Part shown: one piece after another, positions 33,999 through 43,020 of the stretch
How the letters are laid out: each line of letters begins with the position of its first letter
How positions within the stretch are numbered: the stretch's first letter is position 1
Assembly: GCF_019430945.1 (NCBI RefSeq)
Contig: NZ_JAHYCB010000004.1
Coordinates: forward strand, 62,001-126,000
DNA from: Neorhizobium populisoli
GTDB taxonomy: Bacteria > Pseudomonadota > Alphaproteobacteria > Rhizobiales > Rhizobiaceae
DNA length: 64,000 nt
Direction: 5' to 3'
Position numbers and translations under genes: made by a program
The notes under the pieces: model-generated
Told to the model about the DNA's origin: nothing
What the model saw: the letters and a program-made list of their open reading frames with translations, nothing else
Database searches by the model: none

Positions 33999-34889
33999 AT
34001 GATCAGGAAACAGTCCCTCGATACGTTCGCCGTTCTGGCGATGATTGTCCTTTGCTCCCTCTGGGCTCTTCAGCAGATTTCCATCAAGGCGGTCATTCCC
34101 GAAGTGCCGCCGTTCTGGCAATCGGCCATTCGGTCAATCGGTGCCACAGCGCTTCTTGCCGGCTGGTTTCGTTATGCCGGACTGACCTGGATGAAAGGCC
34201 TCTTCTGGCCGGGCGTCATCGTCGGCACGCTGTTTTCCGTCGAATTCGGCCTGCTTTATCTGTCGCTGGGTTATACAGACGCGGCCCGTGCAGCCCTGCT
34301 TCTCTATACGGCGCCCTTTGTCGTGGCTATCGGGGCACATTTCCTCATGCCGGGTGAACGGCTGTCTCCTGCGGGATGGCTCGGCATCGTCATTGCCTTC
34401 GTCGGCACTGCTCTGGTGCTGAGAACCTCGGTTTCGGTCGATCCGACCAAATTCCTCGGAGACGCCTGCGCGCTCGCAGCCGGCATCCTGTGGGGCATGA
34501 CGACGCTGGCGATCCGCCTAAGCGGGCTTGGCCGGGCACCCGCCGCCCAGACGCTGCTTTACCAGCTCGGTACGTCATGCCTGCTGCTGACCGGCGCAGC
34601 ACTCGCTTTCGAAGGTCCCCTGCCGGTGCCGCATTCGCTATTAGCCTGGTCCTCTCTCGCCTACCAGACGGTGATCGTCGCAGCCCTTTCCTTTCTCGTC
34701 TGGTTTGCGCTGATCGCCCGCTATTCCGCGACCAAGCTTTCCGTCTTCACCTTCCTCACTCCGTTGCTGGCCGCAATTGCCGGCATCCTGTTGCTCGGCG
34801 AACGGATCGACGTCCACCACGTCGCGGCGCTCTTTTGCATTGTCGTCGGAATATTGGTCGTCAACCTCTGGGGTCACCGGGCCGGCTGA
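33999..34889 (+). CDS. EamA/DMT-family exporter
   Basis: 296 residues with about ten hydrophobic segments in two EamA halves; the first ends near LGIVIAFVGTALVLRTSVS and the second has YSATKLSVFTFLTPLLAAIA and LLGERIDVHHVAA. Drug/metabolite transporter exporters have this shape. It follows the amine oxidase by 65 bases on the same strand. The substrate cannot be inferred. Confidence 0.85.
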   Translation: MIRKQSLDTFAVLAMIVLCSLWALQQISIKAVIPEVPPFWQSAIRSIGATALLAGWFRYAGLTWMKGLFWPGVIVGTLFSVEFGLLYLSLGYTDAARAALLLYTAPFVVAIGAHFLMPGERLSPAGWLGIVIAFVGTALVLRTSVSVDPTKFLGDACALAAGILWGMTTLAIRLSGLGRAPAAQTLLYQLGTSCLLLTGAALAFEGPLPVPHSLLAWSSLAYQTVIVAALSFLVWFALIARYSATKLSVFTFLTPLLAAIAGILLLGERIDVHHVAALFCIVVGILVVNLWGHRAG

Positions 34890-35066
34890 TAACAGCACAA
34901 ACCACTCAATTTTAGGGGTATTCGACAAGAGCCTGTTGAGAATCTTCCATTAGAATATCATGAGAAAACGTCTGAAAGCGCATGAATGAGAATTCGGACT
35001 GCACATTTGTCGTACAATCCTTTCTCATAGCGTATCGAATCAGCGCGGATACGGGAGCAGCGATCA

Positions 35067-36043
35067 GTGACGACGGAGGCGTTTCGGGACAGGACAGCGG
35101 AAGGGGCGGAACGGCTCTATCGCAAGCTTGCCCTTGCGCTGGAATCATCGCAGATCGGCATCTGGGAGCATAATCTCGTGACCGATGAAGTGGTCTGGGA
35201 CAAGCGCCTCTGCGAGATCTACGAGGTGGAAGTCAACGCCACCATCGTCTGGATCGATCACGTGCACCCGCAGGACCGCGACCAGGCGTCAGCTGAGTTC
35301 GACGATGCGATCCGCACCAAGAGCAGTTATTCCTCGCAGTTCCGTATTCTTTTGCCGGATGGCAAGGTGCGGTACCTGCGTTCCCGCGCGCATTATTACG
35401 AGGATCAGAACGGCGTCCCGTTCTATATCGGCGCGGAATGGGATGTCACCTCGGACGTGCTGATGCAGGAAGAGCTGATCCGCCGCGCCCAGCAGCTGGA
35501 AGAAAGCTACCGGCTGCTCGAATATTCGGCCCTGCACGACTATCTCTCCGGCCTGCCGAACCGCCACGCCCTCAATCAGTTTCTCGCAGCCCGCGGCACG
35601 CCGGAAAGTTTTAGTGCCGTGCTGCATGTGGACCTCGACAATTTCAAGGAGGTCAACGACCGGCTCGGGCATCATATCGGCGACCAGGTGTTGCGCGCCT
35701 TTTCCGCCCGTTTGGCCGCCATCCTGCCCACAAACGGCTTTGCCGCACGCACCGGCGGCGATGAATTCGTCGTCATCCTCGACCATGTCTCGATGGACAA
35801 CGCCTGCGCCCTTGCGGAGCGAGTGGTCGAGGCAGCCGCGGCGACCCGAAGCGACGTTGACATAGCCGGCATCGATATCGGCGCCTCCGTCGGCCTTGCT
35901 ATGGTGAGGCTCCGTTCGAACAGCTTCTGGCGCAATCCGATCTTGCTCTCTACCAGGCCAAGAATATGGGCCGCCGCCGCTATCGGGTCTTTGACGAATT
36001 CCCGCTCAAGCCGATCGCCATGGCGGCGAACATGCGGCACTGA
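35067..36043 (+). pseudogene. PAS-GGDEF diguanylate cyclase, frameshifted near the 3' end
   Basis: GTG start at 35067 (GGGAG upstream). A PAS domain (about residues 20-130, VWDKRLCEIYEV to GAEWDVTSDV) is followed by a GGDEF domain (RTGGDEFVV, about residue 229-237) that would make cyclic-di-GMP. After SVGLAM at 35903 the frame is lost: the conserved end (EQLLAQSDLALYQAKNMGRR) continues from 35906 in another frame to a stop at 36041-36043. One missing base explains it. As read, the original frame would run on to 36131 with an unrelated tail. No RxxD inhibitory site is seen upstream of GGDEF. Either decay or a sequencing error is possible. Confidence 0.72.
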
Positions 36044-36048
36044 CGCTT

Positions 36049-36546
36049 TCAGCGCGACAGACGGTTTTCGTCATCGATCAGCGTCATACGCGCCGGCAGC
36101 TCGTTTCCCCACGTCCACAGGACGAGATTGATATCCTCGGCGGTCGAGCCGGGCGCAAAGCTTCTTACCAGCAGGCCCTGAAATCCCTTTTGCACCAGCT
36201 CTTGTGCGAAAAGTTGGGTCGGGGCGATACCCTCTTTTTTCATCCTGTGACGCCACGCCGGATCGGCCAGGAGAGAATGATCGACACCCTCCGCTTTCAA
36301 TGCGGCGTCGTTTCTCGTGTCGAAGACCTTTTCTATATCGGCATCGTAGGAGACCAGCGTCGTCGGCTGAAGGCTGCCGACCTGATTGACCTCACGCAGC
36401 GCGGTGATGACCGCCAGGCACGCATAAAGCGCCGGCACCCCTTTTGCATTGAACCGGCCGCCATAAAGCTCCGCGCCCTTGCCGGACAAAGGCTCGCGCG
36501 CATAAACCGGGTTGAGGGCGCGATAGAACGGGCCGCGATACCGCAT
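36049..36546 (-). CDS. RES-domain toxin (NAD-degrading family)
   Basis: 165 residues of the RES family, which depletes NAD. The N-terminal FYRALNPVYAREPLSGKGA holds the Arg of the conserved RES motif, followed by LYGGRFNAKGVPALYA (Arg and Tyr) and, at the C-terminus, SFAPGSTAEDINLVLWTWG. It starts two bases after the antitoxin stop, so the pair is one operon, antitoxin first. Confidence 0.87.
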   Translation of the reverse strand: MRYRGPFYRALNPVYAREPLSGKGAELYGGRFNAKGVPALYACLAVITALREVNQVGSLQPTTLVSYDADIEKVFDTRNDAALKAEGVDHSLLADPAWRHRMKKEGIAPTQLFAQELVQKGFQGLLVRSFAPGSTAEDINLVLWTWGNELPARMTLIDDENRLSR

Positions 36547-36548
36547 GG

Positions 36549-36899
36549 TCAGGCGTGCACGCCGGCATCCACCGCATCGATATATTCGAGAACGTCGTCG
36601 GCGCGACCGGCCTTGACCAATTGCATCGCCGTTTGGCCGGAAAAGCCCGGTAGAGGCTCCGAACGGTACCACGCATAGGCCATCAGCGCCGAACCGAAAC
36701 GTGGCTCGACCTTGTTGACGACTTCCATCATCTCCCGCAGTCTACGCTGCGTCTTGTCGGAATGGACACGCTCCCGGCGCTGCACGGCATCCTTGCCGAG
36801 ACCTGCGGTTCTGGCCACTTCCTCACTGGTCGTGCGCAGGATTTCGGCAATCTTGCGAGGTGCGAAAAAACCCGCTTCCGAATATTGCATAAGGGCCAT
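36549..36899 (-). CDS. Xre/MbcA/ParS-family antitoxin
   Basis: 116 residues. FAPRKIAEILRTTSEEVART is an Xre-type helix-turn-helix and the C-terminus (PLPGFSGQTAMQLVKAGRAD) matches the DUF2384 toxin-binding domain. ATG 36899 has AGGAA about nine bases upstream; the reading frame is open further 5' without a good start. It pairs with the RES toxin and probably represses its own promoter through the inverted repeat CCGGCT/AGCCGG at 36955-36974. Confidence 0.85.
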   Translation of the reverse strand: MALMQYSEAGFFAPRKIAEILRTTSEEVARTAGLGKDAVQRRERVHSDKTQRRLREMMEVVNKVEPRFGSALMAYAWYRSEPLPGFSGQTAMQLVKAGRADDVLEYIDAVDAGVHA

Positions 36900-36954
36900 A
36901 AATGTTTTCCTGCCGCTTTGCCACGCTTTCAGACGCAATATAGCGTCAAATTTA

Positions 36955-36974
36955 CCGGCTTTCAATGCAGCCGG
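36955..36974. promoter_or_regulatory. Inverted repeat before the Xre-RES operon
   Basis: CCGGCT (36955-36960) and AGCCGG (36969-36974) flank an eight-base centre, 55-75 bases ahead of the antitoxin start. Autoregulation by the Xre antitoxin is the usual arrangement. Confidence 0.4.
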
Positions 36975-37017
36975 AAGCTTTATAACCTGCACAAATAATC
37001 CCAAAGTGGGTATTTTC

Positions 37018-37033
37018 TGTCGACAAGATGTAT
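37018..37033. promoter_or_regulatory. TGTCGACA + AAGATGTAT element upstream of hypR
   Basis: The palindrome TGTCGACA (37018-37025) is directly followed by AAGATGTAT (37025-37033). The same two elements recur before hypY (39115-39122 and 39134-39142). Two promoters of one catabolic cluster sharing such a pair points to the operator of the GntR regulator HypR. Confidence 0.55.
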
Positions 37034-37071
37034 GCAATGAATAGTCATCGGTTCTCGTAGCGGAGGCATGC

Positions 37072-37788
37072 ATGGCGAAAAAGCAGGTGGCAGAAGCAGA
37101 TACTCCTCGTCCGCGCGGCTCGGGCACCCAGAATGTCTATACAGTATTGAGGCGCGAGATACTGGCGATGGCGCTGCAGCCGGGCAGTCCGCTCGATGAA
37201 GTGCGCCTTTCCGAACGTTTCGGCATGTCGCGCACGCCGATCCGCGAAGCGCTGCTGAGGCTTTCCGGCGAAGGGCTGGTCACCACGCTGCCGAACCGCA
37301 ATACGATCGTCGCGGCAATCGATTTCGCTTCGCTTCCCACCTACTTCGACGCGCTGACACTGATGTACCGCGTCACCACAAGAGGCGCTGCCATGCATGG
37401 TGGGCCGGCGGTGATGGCGACGATCCGCGAGCGGCAGCAGGAATTTGCTGCGGCCGTCGAAGCGCATGATGCTTTCGCGATGATCGAGGCCAACCGCGAA
37501 TTCCACGTGGCGATCGCCGATCTCGGTGGCAACGCCTATTATACCGGTTTCTTCGCCCGGCTGCTCGACGAGGGTCGCCGTATCCTCAGGCTCTATTATC
37601 GCACCTTCGACGACCGCCTGCCCCGGCAATATGTCGACGAGCACGAAGAGATGATCGCCGCGATCGAGGCGCGTGACGTGGATCTCGCCGACAAGCTCGC
37701 CGTCAAGCATGCCGCCCAGATCGTCCGGCAGATCCAGGATTATCTCGCCCGCGAACTCGACAACCCGATCGATCTTTCGGTGCAATAG
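37072..37788 (+). CDS. hypR: GntR-family (FCD) regulator of hydroxyproline genes
   Basis: 238 residues. Winged helix around residues 20-85 (VRLSERFGMSRTPIREALLR), FCD domain with NREFHVAIADLGGNAYY and VDEHEEMIAAIEARD. SD GGAGG is five bases before ATG 37072. It heads the hydroxyproline cluster. The name is by position and homology to Sinorhizobium hypR, not by a unique motif. Confidence 0.82.
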   Translation: MAKKQVAEADTPRPRGSGTQNVYTVLRREILAMALQPGSPLDEVRLSERFGMSRTPIREALLRLSGEGLVTTLPNRNTIVAAIDFASLPTYFDALTLMYRVTTRGAAMHGGPAVMATIRERQQEFAAAVEAHDAFAMIEANREFHVAIADLGGNAYYTGFFARLLDEGRRILRLYYRTFDDRLPRQYVDEHEEMIAAIEARDVDLADKLAVKHAAQIVRQIQDYLARELDNPIDLSVQ

Positions 37789-37818
37789 CACCCCGCTTCG
37801 CTTCCAAGGACCAGACCC

Positions 37819-39069
37819 ATGACCAATCCCTCGATCGATGCGCTTGTCATCGGCACGGGCATTATCGGCGCTATGACGGCGCATTACCTGCAGCAGGATG
37901 GCCGCACGGTGACGTTCGTCGAGCGCGGCGAAGTCTCGCGCGGCGCTTCCAGCGGCAATGCCGGCATTCTCGCCTTTCCGGAAATCATCCCGATCGCCGC
38001 ACCGGGCATGATGCGCAAAGCACCGAAGTGGCTGATCGATCCGCTCGGCCCGCTCAGCCTGCCGCCATCCTATGCGCTCAACATGGTGCCGTGGCTCTGG
38101 CGGTTGTGGCGCGCCAGTGCCCGTTCGAATTTTGAGCGCACCGTCGCGGTCCACGCGAGCATCATGCCGCTCGCCCGCGCCGAATGGCTGAATGTCATCG
38201 ACCGCACCGGCCTCGGCAACATGGTCAGCCGCACCGGCACGCTCGATCTCTACGACAGCGAGGCGAGCCTGTTTTCCGCCTCCACCGACTGGGAGCGCAA
38301 GCGCAAGGCGGGTTTCGGATTTGAGCGCATCGGCCGCGACGAGATCGAGAAGCTCCAGCCGGGACTCGCGCCGCATATCCAGCACGCCATCTTCTCACCC
38401 GATGGCCTGCAGGTGGGTGACCCTTACGAATTTACCAAGGCCCTCGTAGACAACGTCATCTCGCGCGGCGCGACATTGCGGGCCGGCGACGTCAAGGCGA
38501 TCGAACCGACCGCTTCCGGCGCCCGCGTGATCCTGGCGGACGGTCCGGCGCTTGAAGCGAAGACCGTGGTTCTTGCCGGTGGCGCCTGGTCGAAATCGGT
38601 GGCGGCGAGCCTTGGCGATTTCGTACCGCTGGAAACCGAGCGCGGTTACAACACGACACTGCCGCCCGGAGCTTTTCCGCTGCAACGCCAGCTCTATTTC
38701 AACGATCACGGCTTCGTCGTCACACCGCTCTCGACCGGCATCCGTATCGGCGGCGCGGTGGAGCTCGGCGGCCTGAAACTGGCGCCGAACTACAAGCGCT
38801 CCGAAGCGATGCTGAAAAAGGCCAAGATGTTCCTGCCGGAGCTGAAGACCGAAGGCGGGCGCCAGTGGATGGGTTTCCGTCCTTCGACGGCGGATTGCAT
38901 CCCCGTCATCGGACCGTCGGGCCGCTCGCCAAACATCATCCATGCTTTCGGGCACGGCCATCTCGGGCTCACGCAATCGGCAGCGACCGGCCGTCTGGTC
39001 GCCGAATTTGCTGCAGGCCGCAAGCCTTCGATTGATCTCACCCCGTTCGATATCGGCCGTTTTCGCTGA
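37819..39069 (+). CDS. hypO: FAD-dependent D-amino acid dehydrogenase, cis-4-hydroxy-D-proline dehydrogenase type
   Basis: 416 residues of the DadA/DAO family. FAD motif VIGTGIIGAMTAHYLQQDG at the N-terminus, RGASSGNAGIL, and a C-terminal GRSPNIIHAFGHGHLGLTQS that closes the flavin site. With hypR, hypY and hypD it fits the oxidation of cis-4-hydroxy-D-proline to pyrroline-4-hydroxy-2-carboxylate. A general D-amino acid dehydrogenase remains possible. Confidence 0.83.
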   Translation: MTNPSIDALVIGTGIIGAMTAHYLQQDGRTVTFVERGEVSRGASSGNAGILAFPEIIPIAAPGMMRKAPKWLIDPLGPLSLPPSYALNMVPWLWRLWRASARSNFERTVAVHASIMPLARAEWLNVIDRTGLGNMVSRTGTLDLYDSEASLFSASTDWERKRKAGFGFERIGRDEIEKLQPGLAPHIQHAIFSPDGLQVGDPYEFTKALVDNVISRGATLRAGDVKAIEPTASGARVILADGPALEAKTVVLAGGAWSKSVAASLGDFVPLETERGYNTTLPPGAFPLQRQLYFNDHGFVVTPLSTGIRIGGAVELGGLKLAPNYKRSEAMLKKAKMFLPELKTEGGRQWMGFRPSTADCIPVIGPSGRSPNIIHAFGHGHLGLTQSAATGRLVAEFAAGRKPSIDLTPFDIGRFR

Positions 39070-39114
39070 TTTCTAAATAGTTTGCCGGCAGCGACGCGGC
39101 GTGCCGCAAGTTCT

Positions 39115-39142
39115 TGTCGACAAACTAAATACAAAGATGTAT
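39115..39142. promoter_or_regulatory. TGTCGACA + ATACAAAGATGTAT element upstream of hypY
   Basis: TGTCGACA (39115-39122) then AAGATGTAT (39134-39142), and ATAC...GTAT (39129-39142) makes an inverted repeat. It matches the element before hypR and is probably a second HypR site. Confidence 0.52.
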
Positions 39143-39170
39143 AGGGAATACACTTCGTAGAGGAGCGAAC

Positions 39171-40310
39171 ATGGCCTGGTCCCATCCCGTACCGCAGATC
39201 ACCGATGCCGAGCGCCGCGAGCGCCTGGCGCGCCTGCAGGCAACGCTTTCGGAAAAGGGCCTTGGCGGCGTGTTGCTCGGTTCCACCGAAAGCCTGCGCT
39301 ATTTCACCGGCCTCGTCTGGCATCAAAGCGAGCGCCTCGTCGGCGCGCTGGTGACGCCGAATTCGGTGACGTTCATTGCGCCGGGTTTCGAGGAAAGCCG
39401 CGTCGAAAGCCTGCCGCATCTGCCTGGCGATATTGCTGTCTGGCAGGAGGACGAGTCGAGCGCCGCACTCGTGGCTTCGCTGATGTCGGCCGGCGGTAAG
39501 CTCGCGCTCGACGATTCCCTGCCGCTCTTCGTTTATCATCAGCTTGCAGGCGTTTTCGGCCAAGACCGCCTGGTTGACGGCGGCCGGCTGCTGCGCGAAA
39601 TGCGCATCCGCAAGTCCAAAGCCGAGATCGCGCTGATCGAATATGCCATGGGCCTGACGCTGGAAGCGCATCGCCGCGCGCATGCCTTCATCAAGCCGGG
39701 CGTCAAGGCTTCCGAAGTGGTGCGTTACATCGACCAGCAGCACAAGGCGCTCGGCGCCAGCGGTTCCAGCTTCTGCATCGTCTCCTTCGGTATCGCCACC
39801 TCGCTGCCGCATGGCGCCGATGGCGAGCAGATCTACCAGCCGGGCGATGTCGTGCTGGTTGATACCGGCTGCCGGCTTGACGGTTACCATTCAGACCTCA
39901 CCCGCACCTATGTGATGGAAGAGCCGACCCAGGAATTTGCGACCGCCTGGGCGATCGAGCGCGAGGCCGAACAAGCCGTGTTCGACGCTGCCAAGCTCGG
40001 CGCCACCTGCGGCAGCCTCGACGATGCGGCCCGCAAGGTGCTCGCCAAACACGGTCTCGGCCCGGACTATGTGCTGCCCGGCCTGCCGCACCGCGCCGGC
40101 CACGGGCTCGGCCTGGAAATCCACGAAGAGCCCTATGTCGTTCGTGGCAATGCCACGGTTCTCGAACCCGGCATGTGTTTCTCGAACGAACCGATGATCG
40201 TTTATCCCCGCCGCTTCGGCATCCGCCTGGAAGACCATATCCACATGACCGAAACCGGCCCGAAATGGTTCACCGAACCATCGAAGGGTCCGGCTGAACC
40301 TTTCGCTTGA
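39171..40310 (+). CDS. hypY: M24-family proline dipeptidase
   Basis: 379 residues. The five metal ligands of pita-bread aminopeptidases are visible: Asp in VLVDTGCRLDGYHSDLTR, the second Asp in HSDLTR, His in RAGHGLGLEIHEEP, Glu in FSNEPMIVYP and Glu in GIRLEDHIH. The enzyme releases proline or hydroxyproline from X-Pro dipeptides. The hydroxyproline neighbours support a role in that pathway. Confidence 0.86.
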   Translation: MAWSHPVPQITDAERRERLARLQATLSEKGLGGVLLGSTESLRYFTGLVWHQSERLVGALVTPNSVTFIAPGFEESRVESLPHLPGDIAVWQEDESSAALVASLMSAGGKLALDDSLPLFVYHQLAGVFGQDRLVDGGRLLREMRIRKSKAEIALIEYAMGLTLEAHRRAHAFIKPGVKASEVVRYIDQQHKALGASGSSFCIVSFGIATSLPHGADGEQIYQPGDVVLVDTGCRLDGYHSDLTRTYVMEEPTQEFATAWAIEREAEQAVFDAAKLGATCGSLDDAARKVLAKHGLGPDYVLPGLPHRAGHGLGLEIHEEPYVVRGNATVLEPGMCFSNEPMIVYPRRFGIRLEDHIHMTETGPKWFTEPSKGPAEPFA

Positions 40311-40348
40311 AACCAACCGACACATTATCAATCAGAGGAGTTCCCGCA

Positions 40349-41260
40349 ATGACCACAGGCTGGACCGGCGTTTTCCCCGCCGTCACGACACAATTTAATG
40401 AAGACTTCTCCGTCGACCTGAAGGCGACGCAGGGCGTGCAGGACGCGCTGGTGCGCGACGGCGTCAACGGCCTGATCGTCATGGGCACCTGCGGCGAGAA
40501 CAACTCGCTCGATCCGGAAGAAAAGCGCACCATCCTGAAGGCCGCCGTCGAAGTCGTCGCCGGCCGCGTTCCGGTCGTCACCGGCGTTTCCGAATTCGAC
40601 ACCCGCCGTGCGATCGCCTATGCTCGCGACGCTGAAAAGCTCGGCGCCGATGGCCTGATGCTGCTGCCGGCCATGGTCTATGTGCCGAAGCCGGACGAAC
40701 TGGTCGCGCATTTCAAGGCGGTTGCGGAAGCCACCTCGCTGCCGATCATGCTCTACAACAACCCGCCGGCCTATCGCGTCAATGTCACCAACGAAGTGCT
40801 GCAGCAGCTCGAAGGTGTCAAGAACATCAAGGCCGTCAAGGAAAGCGCGCCGGATCCGCGCCGTTTCACCGACCTTCACAATGCTTTCGGTGATCGTTTC
40901 GACATCTTCGCCGGCCTCGACGACGTGGCTCTCGAAGGCCTGATGCTCGGCGCCAAGGGCTGGGTCTCCGGCCTCACCAGCGCCTTCCCGCAGGAATCGG
41001 TGGCGCTCGTTGCCGCTGCCGCCCGCGGCGACTGGGAAGAAGCCCGCACCATCTATCGCTGGTTCATGCCGCTCCTGCATCTCGATGCGGAACACGACCT
41101 CGTCCAGTCGATCAAGCTCGCCGAGCAGATCATGGGCCGCGGTTCGGAACGCGTCCGCATGCCGCGTATGCTGCTGACGGGTGCGCGTCGCGCCGAAGTG
41201 ACGGCAATGGTCGAGAAGGCTGCTGCGACGCGGCCGACGCTGAAGAAGAAGGCTGCTTGA
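40349..41260 (+). CDS. hypD: DapA-family 1-pyrroline-4-hydroxy-2-carboxylate deaminase
   Basis: 303 residues. The DapA-type GTCGEN(N) motif is present and the Schiff-base Lys is in IKAVKESAPDPRR; Tyr in IMLYNNPP completes the pattern. It follows hypO and hypY and is the third step in hydroxyproline breakdown. AGAGGAG lies eight bases before ATG 40349. The downstream alpha-ketoglutarate semialdehyde dehydrogenase and the 2-epimerase are not in this window. Confidence 0.83.
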   Translation: MTTGWTGVFPAVTTQFNEDFSVDLKATQGVQDALVRDGVNGLIVMGTCGENNSLDPEEKRTILKAAVEVVAGRVPVVTGVSEFDTRRAIAYARDAEKLGADGLMLLPAMVYVPKPDELVAHFKAVAEATSLPIMLYNNPPAYRVNVTNEVLQQLEGVKNIKAVKESAPDPRRFTDLHNAFGDRFDIFAGLDDVALEGLMLGAKGWVSGLTSAFPQESVALVAAAARGDWEEARTIYRWFMPLLHLDAEHDLVQSIKLAEQIMGRGSERVRMPRMLLTGARRAEVTAMVEKAAATRPTLKKKAA

Positions 41261-41273
41261 AACTGAGCTTGTA

Positions 41274-41399
41274 GCCCCCTCATCCGCCTGCCGGCCCCTT
41301 CTCCCCGCTGGGGAGAAGGGGAAATGCCGCAGCGTCGCCGATCTTCCTCTCCCCTTGGGGAGAGGGTGGCCGAGCGGAGCGGAGGCCGGGTGAGGGGGC
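41274..41399. repeat. RIME-like mosaic palindromic repeat
   Basis: Same layout as 18672-18799: GCCCCCTCATCCGCCTGCC, stem CTTCTCCCC/GGGGAGAAG, stem CTCTCCCC/GGGGAGAG, then GGCCGGGTGAGGGGGC. It lies after hypD and before a terminator. Confidence 0.82.
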
Positions 41400-41429
41400 C
41401 GCAAACTCTGCAGCTCGCTAGATACAAAA

Positions 41430-41450
41430 AAGCCGGGCTTAGCCCGGCTT
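41430..41450. terminator. Bidirectional Rho-independent terminator
   Basis: AAGCCGGGC and GCCCGGCTT form a nine-base GC stem over a three-base TTA loop, with A's on the left and T's on the right (AAAAAA and TTTTTCTTTT). It serves both hypD and the convergent MFS gene. Confidence 0.9.
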
Positions 41451-41464
41451 TTTCTTTTGGTATC

Positions 41465-42826
41465 TCAGCCCTTATTTGGCCCCGGCTCGTTGCTCTGATC
41501 CAGCACCCGCGTCAGGCTCAGCGCCACCAGCGAGCAGATCGCACCCGAGATCAGATATCCACCGATGAAGATGATCCCGAAATTGGTCGCGAGACCGTAC
41601 GCCACAAGCGGTGCAAAACCGGCACCGACCAACCAGGCAAGGTCGGACGTGAGGGCCGCACCGGTATAACGATAATACTGGGTGAAGCGCGACGAGACCG
41701 AGCCCGAAGCCTGGCCGAATGTGAGGCCGAGGATGAAGAAGCCGATCAGGATGAAGGCATCCTGCCCCTTGCCGCCGGCATCAAGCAGAAACGGCGCCGA
41801 GAACGAGAAGATGGCGATCAGCACGGCACCCAACATCAGCTGGCTGCGGCGGCCGATCCGGTCGGCGATAACGCCGGACAGCACGATGCCGACCACGCCG
41901 ACGGCCGCGCCTGCCACTTGCACCCAGAGGAACTGCGCTGCCGACTGGCCGCCATTCAGGATGACCCAGCTCAGCGGGAAGATCGTCACCAGGTGGAACA
42001 TCGCAAAGCTTGCAAGCGGCGCGAACGCGCCGAGAATCACGTCATTGGCGTGCTTGCTCAGCATCTCGAAGATCGGCCGGGCCTGCAGCTCGTTGGCTTC
42101 CATGGCAGCGCCGAATTCCTTGCTGGCGACGATGCGCAGACGGGCAAACAGCGCCACGACGTTGATCGCAAATGCCACGAAGAACGGATAACGCCAGCCC
42201 CAGGCGAGGAAATCCGCTTCCGAGAGATTGGCGACGAAATAGCCGAACAGGATGCTGGCCAGCGCAAAACCGATCGGCGCGCCGAGCTGCGGGATCATCG
42301 CATACCAGCCACGGCGATGCGGAGGGGCGTTGAGATTAAGAAGCGAGGCGAGACCATCCCAGGCGCCGCCGAGTGCAAAGCCTTGGCCCATGCGGAACAG
42401 CGCCAGCAGGGCGACAGCCCAATAACCGATCGTCTCATATCCCGGCAGGAAGGCGATCGACGCCGTCGAGCCACCGAGCAGGAAAAGCGCGATCGTCAGC
42501 TTCGTGCCGCGTCCGTAATTCCGGTCTATCCACATGAAGACGAACGAACCGACCGGGCGCGCCAGAAAGGCAAGCGGGAAGATCGCGAACGACATCAGCG
42601 TCGCAGCCGCATGGCTCGAGGCAAACGGAAAGATCAGCTTCGGGAAGACCAGGACCGAGCCCAGGCCGTACACGAAGAAGTCGAAGAATTCCGACATGCG
42701 ACCGATGACCACACCGATGGCAATGCTGCCCGGCGAGATCGGCTTGTCGTCGTGCATGTGACGGGCGTCACGTTCTAGGCCCGACGAAGTCGGCCCATGG
42801 GGTGCGGGATTGACGACCGTGGTCAT
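41465..42826 (-). CDS. MFS transporter (metabolite:H+ symporter type)
   Basis: 453 residues with 12 predicted membrane segments. GRMSEFFDFFVYGLGSVLVF and RPVGSFVFMWIDRNYGRGTK are loop signatures of the sugar/metabolite porter group. AGGAGG lies five bases before ATG 42826. The substrate is unknown; proximity to hyp genes makes a small organic or amino acid possible. Confidence 0.85.
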   Translation of the reverse strand: MTTVVNPAPHGPTSSGLERDARHMHDDKPISPGSIAIGVVIGRMSEFFDFFVYGLGSVLVFPKLIFPFASSHAAATLMSFAIFPLAFLARPVGSFVFMWIDRNYGRGTKLTIALFLLGGSTASIAFLPGYETIGYWAVALLALFRMGQGFALGGAWDGLASLLNLNAPPHRRGWYAMIPQLGAPIGFALASILFGYFVANLSEADFLAWGWRYPFFVAFAINVVALFARLRIVASKEFGAAMEANELQARPIFEMLSKHANDVILGAFAPLASFAMFHLVTIFPLSWVILNGGQSAAQFLWVQVAGAAVGVVGIVLSGVIADRIGRRSQLMLGAVLIAIFSFSAPFLLDAGGKGQDAFILIGFFILGLTFGQASGSVSSRFTQYYRYTGAALTSDLAWLVGAGFAPLVAYGLATNFGIIFIGGYLISGAICSLVALSLTRVLDQSNEPGPNKG

Positions 42827-43020
42827 GAATTCCTCCTGGCGATGGTTCGCCTCATCCTTGAAATGTTGATCAACACGCAACGGAGATCAAGGAACAAGGC
42901 TTAAAAAACCTGACATTTTGCAGCGCTATGTTGCATCTCACCCCGTACAGCCTCTGGTCAGCACAACTGACTGTACTAGATTGCGACTTGGCGGATGCGG
43001 ATACCGAGCATTCAGGGTGG

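Noticed and set aside
32638..34889. Amine oxidase and EamA exporter as tailoring and export genes of the YcaO/TfuA locus
   Set aside because: An XRE gene on the opposite strand and a GFA gene intervene, and neither protein shows a peptide-linked feature. It cannot be excluded but is not supported.
36044..36131. C-terminal tail of the GGDEF protein in its original frame
   Set aside because: The tail (SSRSPWRRTCGTDAF and beyond) has no GGDEF-end homology and overlaps the RES toxin gene; it is the out-of-frame product of the shift.
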